A program made the translations under genes and the position numbers. A stretch of 64,000 nt of DNA from Pseudomonas sp. PIC25 (GTDB lineage Bacteria; Pseudomonadota; Gammaproteobacteria; Pseudomonadales; Pseudomonadaceae): assembly GCF_002286785.1 (NCBI RefSeq), contig NZ_MUJY01000154.1, positions 62,001 to 126,000 of the forward strand, in the 5' to 3' direction. Positions within the stretch are counted from its first letter, which is position 1. Each line of letters starts with the position of its first letter. A model generated the notes under the pieces. That model was given only the letters and a program-made list of their open reading frames with translations, ran no database searches and was not told where the DNA came from. This document shows positions 34,626-43,228 of the stretch, one piece after another.

Positions 34626-35375
34626 TCAGTCCAGGTTGGAGGAAGGGGAAGCGGGTGTCTGGCTTGCCTCGGCCATGACGGGGGCCGGTCGGCGATAGAG
34701 CAACAGGGCGTAGCAGCCGAGGCAGATCAGCCAGTCGAACAGCGCGGTCCAGAGGTTGTGTGAGAGGAAGTGCGCCCCCTGCATCATCCTGGCGATGGAG
34801 AACAGCCCGCCGAGGGCGAGGGCTCCGACGAAGGCGGCCCGCGCCAGGCGCGGACGGCGGTCGCGCAGGACGAAGTACAGGGCGAAGAAGGCGAAGCCGC
34901 TGGTGGCATGGCCGCCTGGCCAGCAGCGACCGGGCTTGAGGGTCGGTGCGCGTTCGCCGATCAGTGGGCTGTAGCTTTCCACGCCGCCGTAGCGGGTCAG
35001 GCTCCAGGGGCAATGCACGCCGGTGATGATTTTCAGCGGCGGCACGATGGCTGTGGACAAGCCCATCGCCAGCACCAGATAGCCCAATGACGCACGCAAG
35101 TGACGCCAGGGGGCGTACAGCAGGCTGACCAGGAAGCCGGCGATGGCCAGTATGCCGATCAGGATCACCGCCTGCTTGGCGCGGTCGTGCAGGATGTCTT
35201 CGAAGAATGCGCTGCGGCGGGCGATGAACCCTACGCCCGGTTGGTAGAACAGGTCGGCCAGGGCGAAATCCAGGCGGCTCGGATTGCCCAGCAGGAGCAA
35301 GGCGATCAGCAGCAATGGCAGGCCCAGGCAGAGTGTCAGGCGCAAGGGACGTGAAAAGGTAGGTGAGGTGGGCAT
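34626..35375 (-). CDS. PAP2-family membrane phosphatase
   Basis: The 249-residue membrane protein has about six segments and PAP2 catalytic motifs: K115 region (PPLKIITGVHCPW), CWPGGHATSG with H156, and RMMQGAHFLSHNLW with R196, H202 (R-x5-H) and H206 where many family members have Asp. It probably acts on periplasmic lipid phosphates (lipid A or undecaprenyl pyrophosphate type). It lies beside the ColRS genes; in P. putida, PAP2 genes next to ColRS are reported as part of that regulon (from memory). Confidence 0.83.
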   Translation of the reverse strand: MPTSPTFSRPLRLTLCLGLPLLLIALLLLGNPSRLDFALADLFYQPGVGFIARRSAFFEDILHDRAKQAVILIGILAIAGFLVSLLYAPWRHLRASLGYLVLAMGLSTAIVPPLKIITGVHCPWSLTRYGGVESYSPLIGERAPTLKPGRCWPGGHATSGFAFFALYFVLRDRRPRLARAAFVGALALGGLFSIARMMQGAHFLSHNLWTALFDWLICLGCYALLLYRRPAPVMAEASQTPASPSSNLD

Positions 35376-35479
35376 GCCGCTCTCCGGTCGGATCAGCGCT
35401 GGCTGATATGCTCGTCTGCCAGCTCAGCAGGTGGTTTGGAAATCGTGGCTCGCGGCCTTGGTCGTAGGGATAAGCCGAG

Positions 35480-36136
35480 TCAGTCGAAAACCGTGGGGGC
35501 GGCCAGGCTGCTCAGCAACTCGCGCAGGTGACACAGGCTGACAGGGCTGGGGCTGCAGCGGCCCTCGGACATGGCCTGACGGATCGCCTCGATATCGGCG
35601 TTACGCACGTAGCGTATGGCGTCGGCCATGTCGTCCTGGTTGCCGAAACCGCCTTCGACCATTTCTTGGAGCGCGTCCTCCCTGCTCCAGCCTTGGACCA
35701 CCGTGCGGTACATGGCGGCGAACAGGCCGGTGCGGTCGCGGCCATGCTTGCAGTGCAGCAACACCGGACCCTGTTGCTGGGCGCTCTGGAGGAGGTTCAG
35801 TACGCGAATCACATCGGCGTCGTCGACGCGGTCGGCATGGGTCGGAACGCTGAGGGTGCGCAGAGGGGTGCCGTTCGTCCAAACCTTGTCGTCGGTCTTG
35901 ATTAGGCTTAGCACCGTACGCATCCCGAGCTGCTCCAGCAGCGGCAGGTTGCGGGCTTCGGGCAGGGCGCTGCGGTAGAGCGTCGGCGACAGGCGGTAGA
36001 GGTTGAAGGAGGTATCCACCGGCTGTGCCCAGGTGGCGGGACGTTCGCTGGCGTGCGCGCCAGTGGCGCCGACGAGCAGAGTGATCACGGCCAGCGCAAG
36101 AGAGTGGAGGGGCGAAGAAAGGGGCGGGCGCATCAT
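35480..36136 (-). CDS. Exported protein tyrosine/dual-specificity phosphatase
   Basis: From ATG 36136 the protein is 218 residues, with a signal peptide (MMRPPLSSPLHSLALAVITLLVGATGAHA) that predicts export. The phosphatase signature CKHGRDRTG is at residues 129-137 (C129, R135), with a likely general-acid Asp at 106-107. The family (DSP/PTP-like, also similar to phytase-like myo-inositol phosphatases) acts in the periplasm when exported. ATG 36133 would shorten it by one residue. Further upstream codons are open, but an export signal beginning here is the best reading. A ColR-like site lies 66 bases upstream. Confidence 0.8.
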   Translation of the reverse strand: MMRPPLSSPLHSLALAVITLLVGATGAHASERPATWAQPVDTSFNLYRLSPTLYRSALPEARNLPLLEQLGMRTVLSLIKTDDKVWTNGTPLRTLSVPTHADRVDDADVIRVLNLLQSAQQQGPVLLHCKHGRDRTGLFAAMYRTVVQGWSREDALQEMVEGGFGNQDDMADAIRYVRNADIEAIRQAMSEGRCSPSPVSLCHLRELLSSLAAPTVFD

Positions 36137-36201
36137 GGGCAACCTTGGCAACGATAGGCGGCAGTCTGCCGAGGCGCTTGTCATGAAGAAGTGAGCGTAC
36201 G

Positions 36202-36217
36202 GTGAAAAATTTGTCAA
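36202..36217 (-). promoter_or_regulatory. Putative ColR-binding site upstream of the exported phosphatase
   Basis: On the minus strand the 16-mer reads TTGACAAATTTTTCAC. It matches, at 13 of 16 bases, the motif found before the methyltransferase gene (38279-38294), and its TTTTTCAC end resembles the ColR box reported for P. putida, as I recall it. It lies between the phosphatase gene and colR and points toward the phosphatase. Confidence 0.55.
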
Positions 36218-36287
36218 AACCCACCGTTGCGCCCGGGGCCGTGCCATCATCGCCGCGCCGCCGACGGGGAAGCGAGAGGAGCACGTC

Positions 36288-36971
36288 ATGCGCATTCTGC
36301 TGGTCGAGGATAACCGCGACATCCTGGCCAACATGTTGGATTACCTGAGCATCAAAGGGTACAGCGTCGACTGTGCCCAGGATGGCCTGTCGGGCCTGCA
36401 TCTGGCCGCCACCGAGCATTACGACCTGATCGTGCTCGACATCATGCTGCCTGGCCTGGACGGCTACAGCCTGTGCAAGCGCCTGCGCGAAGAAGCGCGT
36501 CGCGACACCCCGGTGATCATGCTGACCGCCCGCGACCAGCTCGACGATCGCCTGCAGGGTTTTCGCTCCGGTGCCGACGATTATTTGATCAAGCCCTTCG
36601 CCCTGTCGGAGCTGGCGGCACGCATCGAGGCGGTACTGCGGCGTACCCAGGGCGGCGGCCGGCGCCTGCTGCAAGTCGCCGACCTGTGCTACGACCTGGA
36701 TACCCTGGAAGTCACCCGCGATGGCAAGCCGCTCAAGCTCAACCCCATCGGTCTCAAGCTGCTCGCCGTATTGATGCAGAAAAGCCCCCACGTGGTGCGC
36801 CGCGAGGTGCTGGAAGCAGCCGTCTGGGGCGACGATTGCCCGGACAGCGACAGCCTGCGCAGCCACGTCCACCAATTACGCCAGGTGATCGACAAACCCT
36901 TCGCCCGGCCCTTGCTGCAGACCGTCCACGGCGTCGGCTATCGGCTGGCAGAGAGTGTCGATGGAATATAA
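36288..36971 (+). CDS. colR: Response regulator ColR
   Basis: The 227-residue OmpR-family regulator has a receiver domain with phosphorylation site D51 (LIVLDIMLPGLDGY), T80 and K102 (LIKPF), followed by a C-terminal winged-helix domain ending in TVHGVGYRL. It overlaps colS by 11 bases, and the whole neighbourhood (exported phosphatase, ColRS, methyltransferase, LPS kinase) is that of Pseudomonas ColRS, which responds to metals and polymyxin-like stress and controls envelope genes. Identification by context is strong. Confidence 0.9.
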   Translation: MRILLVEDNRDILANMLDYLSIKGYSVDCAQDGLSGLHLAATEHYDLIVLDIMLPGLDGYSLCKRLREEARRDTPVIMLTARDQLDDRLQGFRSGADDYLIKPFALSELAARIEAVLRRTQGGGRRLLQVADLCYDLDTLEVTRDGKPLKLNPIGLKLLAVLMQKSPHVVRREVLEAAVWGDDCPDSDSLRSHVHQLRQVIDKPFARPLLQTVHGVGYRLAESVDGI

Positions 36972-38256
36972 GCAGAGCCTGGCGCGGCGGATCGTTATCG
37001 CCTTTCTGCTGCTCACCCTGCTGGTGGCCGGCTCCTTCGCCATGGGCATCATCGGCACCGTGCACCTGGTCGAGGAGCGGTTGATTTCCACTGAGCTGGG
37101 CCGTGACCTCGATCGCTTGCTGAAGATGGACAGCATGGAGGAGTGGCGCCATCGGCCCGAGCCGGGCCAACTGTTCTACTTCAGCGACGGCAAGGACGAT
37201 TTCGCCCTGACGGACGATTTGCGCAATCTGACGCCGGGCTTCCACGAGGTCTTCCGCGACGAGTTGTCGTACCACGCCATGGTGCGCGAGGTCAGCGGCC
37301 GTCTGTATGTTCTGCTGCAAGACCAGAGCGATTTCGAAGCGCGCGAACAGGTGTTGTTCGCGGTGGTACAGATCGGCTTGGGGCTCAGCTTGCTGCTCGC
37401 CGCGCTACTCGGCTGGCTGCTGGCGCGGCGGGTGATGGCGCCGGTGGCGAGGCTGGCCCGCCAGGTGCGTCACCGCGACCAGTTGTTGACCCTGGCACCG
37501 CCGCTGGCGCCGGACTATGCCGCCGACGAGGTGGGGCAATTGGCGGCGGCCTTCGACGATACCCTCGGTCAATTGCGCGAGGCGCTGACCCGCGAGCGCC
37601 TGTTCACCAGCGATGTCAGCCACGAACTGCGCACGCCGCTGATGGTGCTGGCCAGCTCCTGTGAGCTGCTGCTGGAAAACCCGCAACTCGATACCCGTGC
37701 CCGCATCCAGGTGCAGCGCATGGCCCGTGCCTGCGATGAAATGCGGGGGCTGGTGCACACCTTCCTGCTCCTCGCCCGGGCGCAGAGCGAAGACGATGAT
37801 CAGACGACCAAGGCCAGTCTGGTCGAAGTGGCCGATGACCTGGCCGCGCAATGGCGTCAGTCGATCGAAGACAAGGGGCTGCGTTTCGATTACCGGAACG
37901 ACGAACTGCCGGCGGACGAGGCGGGGCGCCGATATAACCTGACCTTCCTGCATACGGTGATGAGCAACCTGCTGCGCAATGCCTTGCATTACACCGAGAA
38001 GGGCTGGATCAGCCTGAGCCTGGAATCGCATGGCTTCGTCGTCGAGGACAGCGGTGTGGGCATTCCCGAGGAACAGCGCGAGCGGGTCTTCCAACCCTTC
38101 GTGCGCGGCACGGACCGGGGCGAGGGGCTGGGACTGGGGCTGTCGTTGGTGCGGCGGATCTGTGTCAGCCAGGGCTGGACGGTGGAATTGCTGACTGCCG
38201 AGTCGGGCGGCTGCCGTTTCCGGGTTCGGCTGGATAGTGAGGATGTGGGCTGCTGA
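36961..38256 (+). CDS. colS: Sensor histidine kinase ColS
   Basis: The 431-residue protein has membrane segments at about residues 10-33 and 130-158, with a ~95-residue periplasmic domain between them. That domain is rich in acidic residues and His (for example HEVFRDE around 95-101 and EEWRH near 60); ColS of P. putida uses Glu and His residues there to sense Fe and Zn. A HAMP follows, then HisKA with H221 (SDVSHELRTPL) and an HATPase with N340 (NLLRNALHY), DSGVGIP and GLGLGLSLV. ATG 36961 is preferred to GTG 36955. It is co-transcribed with colR. Confidence 0.9.
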   Translation: MEYKQSLARRIVIAFLLLTLLVAGSFAMGIIGTVHLVEERLISTELGRDLDRLLKMDSMEEWRHRPEPGQLFYFSDGKDDFALTDDLRNLTPGFHEVFRDELSYHAMVREVSGRLYVLLQDQSDFEAREQVLFAVVQIGLGLSLLLAALLGWLLARRVMAPVARLARQVRHRDQLLTLAPPLAPDYAADEVGQLAAAFDDTLGQLREALTRERLFTSDVSHELRTPLMVLASSCELLLENPQLDTRARIQVQRMARACDEMRGLVHTFLLLARAQSEDDDQTTKASLVEVADDLAAQWRQSIEDKGLRFDYRNDELPADEAGRRYNLTFLHTVMSNLLRNALHYTEKGWISLSLESHGFVVEDSGVGIPEEQRERVFQPFVRGTDRGEGLGLGLSLVRRICVSQGWTVELLTAESGGCRFRVRLDSEDVGC

Positions 38257-38278
38257 GTCCGTTGCGTTCACGCCAGCT

Positions 38279-38294
38279 TTGACGTTTTTTTCAC
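38279..38294 (+). promoter_or_regulatory. Putative ColR-binding site upstream of the methyltransferase gene
   Basis: TTGACGTTTTTTTCAC shares 13 of 16 bases with the site at 36202-36217 and lies 67 bases before the methyltransferase start, between colS and the methyltransferase gene. The fixed part in both is TTGAC-N3-TTTTTCAC. Confidence 0.55.
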
Positions 38295-38360
38295 ATCCCC
38301 TTGACCGGTCGTTGACGGTGGGCCGGTTAAGGTCCGGACCATCTTCCCTGGAGGTGGCCC

Positions 38361-39041
38361 ATGAGCAGTCCCATCGAACTGGCGTTTTCGCAAAAGTACG
38401 ATCAAGCACACGCCCAACAGTATCTGCACAAGCACCAGGACGGTCTCTGGCGGCGTTTGTCGCATTGGCGCGACGAGCAACTGGCGCGCCGTGCGTTGAC
38501 TCTGGCCGGCGACCCCGGCCTTGTGCTCGATCTGCCCTGCGGTGCCGGACGCTTCTGGCCGCTGCTGGCGGAGAAGGCCAATCGGGTCATCATCGGTGCG
38601 GACAACTCGGCGGACATGTTGCGCACCGCCTGCGCCGCTCAGCCGGCGGAAGTGGTGCGAAAGGTACGACCCTTGCATACTTCTGCGTTCGCCATTGACC
38701 TGCCCGACAATGCCGTGGACAGCATCTTCTGCATGCGTCTGCTGCACCATATCGGCGAGACGGAACACCGCAGGGCTCTGCTTGGGGAGTGTCGGCGTGT
38801 CACCCGAGACAGCCTGATCGTTTCGCTGTGGGTCGACGGCAACTACAAGGCATGGAAGCGCAAGCGCCTGGAGCAACGCCGTCAACGCGAACGTGGGGAG
38901 GAAAGTTACCAGAACCGTTTCGTGTTACCGGTCGCCCAGGTCGAAAATGAATTCAGGCAGGCCGGGTTCCAGGTGCAGGAACGTCTGGATTTCCTGCCGC
39001 TGTATGCCATGTGGCGGGTCTATGTGCTGCGCAAACAATAA
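38361..39041 (+). CDS. SAM-dependent methyltransferase (ColRS-linked)
   Basis: The 226-residue protein has a class I methyltransferase fold with VLDLPCGAGRFWPLLAE (SAM loop) and GADNSADML in the first half, and the MRLLHHIGETEHRRALLGE region in the second. In P. fluorescens a methyltransferase/wapQ operon controlled by ColRS is described (from memory), and this gene occupies that place, followed by a WapQ/InaA-like kinase. Its acceptor is unknown, probably an envelope molecule. ATG 38361 follows CTGGAGGTGG. Confidence 0.82.
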   Translation: MSSPIELAFSQKYDQAHAQQYLHKHQDGLWRRLSHWRDEQLARRALTLAGDPGLVLDLPCGAGRFWPLLAEKANRVIIGADNSADMLRTACAAQPAEVVRKVRPLHTSAFAIDLPDNAVDSIFCMRLLHHIGETEHRRALLGECRRVTRDSLIVSLWVDGNYKAWKRKRLEQRRQRERGEESYQNRFVLPVAQVENEFRQAGFQVQERLDFLPLYAMWRVYVLRKQ

Positions 39042-39061
39042 CGAATAAGGGCGTGAAGGCC

Positions 39062-39766
39062 GTGTCGTATTCAGCTCAGGTTGGTGAAAACCAGTTTCAG
39101 CAGTGGTGGCAGATGCAGGGCGATTGGGTCGAGGCCCCCAATGTCCGGCGCGGGGGGCAGAGCGGCGTGCAACGCATGCGCATCGGCGACGGTCCCCTGT
39201 TGTATGCCAAGCGCCAGGTCGGCCACATCTACCGCAGCCTGCGTCATCCCTTCGGTCGCCCCACCGTTTTGCGCGAGCGCGATGCGCTACTCAGCCTGCA
39301 GCAACTCGGGGTGCAGGTGCCGGAAATTCATTTTTGCGGCGTCGAGCGCGACAGCGAGGCGGGATGGCGAGCGCTGCTGGTGACCGTCGATCTGAAGGGT
39401 TATCTGGAAATCGACCGGTGGTATGCCGAGGGTGGACGAGAGCGCTATGGTGAGCAGATTCACCGACGTCTGCTCGAGCAGATTGGCATCACTCTAGCCC
39501 GCATGCACCGGGGGCGCTGGCAGCATGGCTGCCTGTACGCCAAGCATGTGTTCGTGCGGGTGACCGGCGAGGGCGATGAGGCCCAGGTGGACGTGGCGCT
39601 GCTGGATCTGGAGAAAAGCCGGCGCCGTCTAAGCAGTCGACAGGCCGCTCGTCACGATATGCGGCAATTGCGGCGCCATTCGTCATGGAATGAAGCGGAC
39701 TGGCAACAACTGATCTACGGTTATGAAACGGCGTTTGGCAGCGCTATCAGAGAGTTGCGGTCATGA
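39062..39766 (+). CDS. LPS-core heptose-kinase-like (InaA/WapQ) protein
   Basis: The protein is 234 residues from GTG 39062 (GTG 39053 gives three more). It has a kinase-like fold of the Kdo/WaaP family: FGRPTVLRERDALLSLQQLGVQVPEIHFCG, then LLVTVDLKGYLEIDRWYAEG, HRGRWQHGCLYAKHVFV as the catalytic loop (H-G-C-L-Y in place of HGDLH-like), and VALLDLEKSRRR as the metal-binding DLEK. It probably phosphorylates an LPS core sugar. It follows the methyltransferase by about 20 bases and overlaps the next gene by four. Confidence 0.77.
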   Translation: MSYSAQVGENQFQQWWQMQGDWVEAPNVRRGGQSGVQRMRIGDGPLLYAKRQVGHIYRSLRHPFGRPTVLRERDALLSLQQLGVQVPEIHFCGVERDSEAGWRALLVTVDLKGYLEIDRWYAEGGRERYGEQIHRRLLEQIGITLARMHRGRWQHGCLYAKHVFVRVTGEGDEAQVDVALLDLEKSRRRLSSRQAARHDMRQLRRHSSWNEADWQQLIYGYETAFGSAIRELRS

Positions 39767-39993
39767 AGCTAGAAATTGCTCGAGGTTTGTTCCTTGTCGG
39801 TGCACTGGGCGTGGCCTCCCTGGCTGCGGCCGCCTGGCATCAGCCGGGCCCTTCGGTCTTGAGCGATAGCGATGGATTTGGCTATTGCCGTATTCCTGCC
39901 AACGCTCGAACACATGCGGAACAGGTCAGGCCGGATCAGGATCTGTTGCTGTTCATGTTCAGCCTGACCCAGGGGCTCAAGCCCCAAGGGTGA
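39763..39993 (+). CDS. Small exported protein of unknown function
   Basis: This 76-residue protein has a hydrophobic N-terminal signal-like segment (IARGLFLVGALGVASLAAAAWHQ, residues 4-27), then a short region with one Cys (FGYCRIPANARTHAE). Its ATG overlaps the kinase stop (ATGA), so it is translationally coupled. I do not recognise the family. P. aeruginosa has a small hypothetical gene in the same place (from memory). Confidence 0.6.
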   Translation: MKLEIARGLFLVGALGVASLAAAAWHQPGPSVLSDSDGFGYCRIPANARTHAEQVRPDQDLLLFMFSLTQGLKPQG

Positions 39994-40106
39994 GCCCCTT
40001 CGCCCCATCCACATTGGCTCCGCTTTTCTTAGGAGCCAGCTCTGCTGACGAAGGTCTTGCGGGGCTTAATTTCGCGCGCAGTTGAGCGAATGAGTTCGCC
40101 CGGAGA

Positions 40107-40133
40107 GCCCCTCTTCCGTCGGGGAAGAGGGGC
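40107..40133. terminator. GC-rich hairpin at the end of the efflux operon
   Basis: GCCCCTCTTCC pairs perfectly with GGAAGAGGGGC across a five-base loop. It sits between the small exported protein gene and the stop of the convergent RND gene. No T run follows on either strand, so it may act as a weak terminator or an mRNA end. Confidence 0.45.
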
Positions 40134-40140
40134 CCGTGGC

Positions 40141-43100
40141 TCAATGAGCCGGGCTGGGTTGGGCGGCCGGCTGGGTGTCCGGCGAAGCCAGCAGGGTGTA
40201 GACGCAGGGCAGCACGAACAAGGTGAATAGCGTACCCACCGACATACCGGTGGCGATCACCAGGCCGATGTCGAAGCGACTCACTGCACCCGCGCCGGTC
40301 GCGAGGATCAGCGGCACCATGCCGAACACCATCGCTGCGGTGGTCATCAACACCGGACGCAGGCGGATCGAGGCGGCTTCCTCCACCGCTTCGCGGCGGG
40401 ACAGTCCCTTCTCATGGCGTAGCTGGTTGGCGAACTCCACGATCAGGATGCCGTGCTTGCTGATCAGGCCGATCAGCGTCACCAGGCCCACCTGGGTGTA
40501 GATGTTCATGCTGGAGAAGCCGAGGAACAGCGGCACCAGCGCACCACAGATCGACAGCGGCACCGTTACCAGGATCACCAGCGGATCGCGGAAGCTCTCG
40601 AACTGCGCCGCCAGCACCAGGAAGATGATCGCCAGCGCCAGACCGAAGGTGACATAGAGCGCGCTGCCTTCCTGGACGAACTGCCGCGACGCGCCGGCAT
40701 AGTCGAAGCCGAAGCCCTGCGGTGCCTCTTCTTCGGCGATCTGGCGGATGGTGTCGATGGCTTCGCCCATGCTCACCCCGGGCATGCCCTGGATGATCGC
40801 CGAGTTCAATTGCTGGAACTGGTTCAACTGGGTCGGCCGGGCGCGGTCGCTGACCTTGATCAGCGTCGACAGCGGCAGCAGTTCGCCGGCACCGTTCTTC
40901 ACATAGTAACTGTTCAGCCAGCCCGGATTGTCGCGGTAGGCGCGCTCGACCTGGGCGATGACCTTGTAGCTGCGGCCATCGATGGTGAAGCGGTTGATTT
41001 CGCCTTCGCCGAGCAGGGTCGACAGGGTGGTGCCCAGGTCTTCCATGGACACGTCCATCTGCGCGGCTTTCTGCCGGTCGATCTCCACCACCACTTCCGG
41101 CTTGTCGAAGGCCAGGTCGACGTCCATGAAGTAGAACTTGCCGGTTTCCATGCCGCGTTGCTTGACCTTCTCAGCTACCTGCAGCAGCGATTGGTAGTCG
41201 CCAGGGGTGTTGATCACGAACTGGAACGGCAGGCCTTCGCCGGTACCGGGTAGGGATGGCAGGTTGAAGCCGAAGATCTGCAGGCCGGGAATCTGGTCGA
41301 GCTTGGCCTGCACCAGCGGCAGCAGTTCCATCTGGGTCCGCTCGCGCTCATCCCAGGGTTTGAGCAGGAAGCCGCCGATGCCCGACTGCACGCCGTTGAA
41401 GCCGTTGATCTGGAACGAGGAGTAGTACTCGGGGAACTCCTTGAAGATCTTCACGAACTGGTCGGTGTTGGCGTTCACGTAGTCCAGGTTGGTGGGCTGC
41501 GGCGAGGTGGACATCATGAACACGATTCCTTGGTCCTCGTCCGGTGCCAGCTCGCTCTTGGTGAACATCGGGTTGAGCATGACCGGGATCAGCGCCAGCA
41601 CGATCAACGCGAACACCACCACCACCGGACGGGTATCCAGGGTCGCGTGGAGCAGATGCTGGTAGCGCACTTTCAGGCGCTCGAATAGATCGTCCAGCTT
41701 GTGCGCCAGGCCGGTCGGGTTCTCTTCGTGGCGCAACAGCTTGGCGCACATCATCGGCGACAGGGTGAGCGCGACGATGCCGGAGATGATCACCGCACCG
41801 GCGAGGGTGAAGGCGAACTCCTTGAACAGTGCCCCGGTGAGCCCTTCGAGGAAGCCGATGGGAGCGTACACCGCCGCCAGGGTGATGGTCATTGCCACCA
41901 CCGGTGTGGCGATCTCGCGGGCACCTTCCAGCGCCGCTTCGAACGGGGTCTTACCCTCTTCGATGTGGCGGTGGATGTTCTCCACCACGACGATGGCATC
42001 GTCCACCACCAGGCCGATCGCCAGCACCATGGCCAGCAGGGTCAGCAGGTTGATCGAGTAGCCCATCATCTGCATGAAGAACAGCACGCCGATCATCGAC
42101 AGCGGGATGGTCACCACCGGGATCAGTACCGAGCGGAAGGCGCCGAGGAACAGGAACACCACCACGATCACGATCAGCACCGCTTCGCCGAGGGTCTTGA
42201 CCACTTCGTCGATGGACGCCTGGATGAACTGGGTGGCGTCATAGGCGATTGACACCTTCAGGTTCGGCGGCAACTGGGCTTCGATCTCGGGCAGAATCTT
42301 GCGGACTTCCTTGATCACATCCAGCGGGTTGGCGCTGGGCGTGCCCTTGACGGCGATATAAACGGAGGGGATGCCGTCGAAGGAGCTGATCGAGTCGTAG
42401 GTTTCCGCCCCCATTTCCACCCGTGCCACATCGCCGATCAGCACACGGCTGTCGCCTTCGGTCTTCAGCGGGATGGCGGCGAAGGCCTCGGGCGATTTCA
42501 GGTCGGTCTCGGCGTTGATGCTGGTGACCACGTACTGGCCCTTCACCTCGCCGGCGGCGGAGAGGAAGTTGTACTTGCGCACCGCTTCGTTGACGTCGGC
42601 GGCGGTCACCCCGTAGGCGGCCAGACGCACCGGGTCGAGCCAGAGACGCATGGCGAACACCTGGTTGCCAAGGATTTCCGCCTCGGCCATGCCGGGCAGG
42701 GTGGCCAGCTTGGGCTGGATGACCCGCGACAGGTAGTCGGTGATCTGCGGGTTGGACAGCTCGTCGCTGTAGAAGCTGATATACATCAGCGCCGAGGCGT
42801 CCGCCGCTTCCTTGCTCAGCACCGGGTCTTCGGCGTCCTGCGGCAACTGGTTCTTGACCTCGTTGGCCTTGGCCAGCAGCTCGGTGAACAGCCGGTCGGT
42901 GTTGGCGCCGATGCGCGCGTAGATCGAGATGACCGAGGCGTTCTGCCGGCTGACCGAGGTCATGTAGTCGATGCCTTCGGCGCTGGCCAGGCTCTGCTGC
43001 AGCGGCTGGGTGATATAGCCCTGGATCGTCTCGGCGTTGGCGCCCGGGTAACTGGTGGTCACCGTGATGAGGGCGTTTTCCATCTGCGGGTACTGGCGGA

Positions 43101-43200
43101 TGGTCAGCTTGCTGAACGCCTGGAAGCCCAGGAGCACGATCAGCAGGCTGACGACCGTAGCCAGCACCGGGCGACGGATGAACGGATCGGTAAAAGCCAT
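40141..43200 (-). CDS. mexW: RND efflux transporter, MexW-like
   Basis: The 1019-residue inner-membrane pump belongs to the HAE1-RND family. It begins MAFTDPFIRRPVLATVV, has twelve membrane segments and two large periplasmic loops, and the proton-relay pair in TM4 (LVVDDAIVVVENIHRHIEE). It works as a trimer with a membrane-fusion protein and an outer-membrane channel to export drugs. The fusion protein gene lies upstream; no outer-membrane channel gene is nearby, as in the P. aeruginosa MexVW system that uses OprM. Start ATG 43200 has AAGGAAAACCGTC before it. The orthology with mexW is by context and similarity. Confidence 0.85.
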   Translation of the reverse strand: MAFTDPFIRRPVLATVVSLLIVLLGFQAFSKLTIRQYPQMENALITVTTSYPGANAETIQGYITQPLQQSLASAEGIDYMTSVSRQNASVISIYARIGANTDRLFTELLAKANEVKNQLPQDAEDPVLSKEAADASALMYISFYSDELSNPQITDYLSRVIQPKLATLPGMAEAEILGNQVFAMRLWLDPVRLAAYGVTAADVNEAVRKYNFLSAAGEVKGQYVVTSINAETDLKSPEAFAAIPLKTEGDSRVLIGDVARVEMGAETYDSISSFDGIPSVYIAVKGTPSANPLDVIKEVRKILPEIEAQLPPNLKVSIAYDATQFIQASIDEVVKTLGEAVLIVIVVVFLFLGAFRSVLIPVVTIPLSMIGVLFFMQMMGYSINLLTLLAMVLAIGLVVDDAIVVVENIHRHIEEGKTPFEAALEGAREIATPVVAMTITLAAVYAPIGFLEGLTGALFKEFAFTLAGAVIISGIVALTLSPMMCAKLLRHEENPTGLAHKLDDLFERLKVRYQHLLHATLDTRPVVVVFALIVLALIPVMLNPMFTKSELAPDEDQGIVFMMSTSPQPTNLDYVNANTDQFVKIFKEFPEYYSSFQINGFNGVQSGIGGFLLKPWDERERTQMELLPLVQAKLDQIPGLQIFGFNLPSLPGTGEGLPFQFVINTPGDYQSLLQVAEKVKQRGMETGKFYFMDVDLAFDKPEVVVEIDRQKAAQMDVSMEDLGTTLSTLLGEGEINRFTIDGRSYKVIAQVERAYRDNPGWLNSYYVKNGAGELLPLSTLIKVSDRARPTQLNQFQQLNSAIIQGMPGVSMGEAIDTIRQIAEEEAPQGFGFDYAGASRQFVQEGSALYVTFGLALAIIFLVLAAQFESFRDPLVILVTVPLSICGALVPLFLGFSSMNIYTQVGLVTLIGLISKHGILIVEFANQLRHEKGLSRREAVEEAASIRLRPVLMTTAAMVFGMVPLILATGAGAVSRFDIGLVIATGMSVGTLFTLFVLPCVYTLLASPDTQPAAQPSPAH

Positions 43201-43228
43201 GACGGTTTTCCTTATCGTCGGCCGCCGC

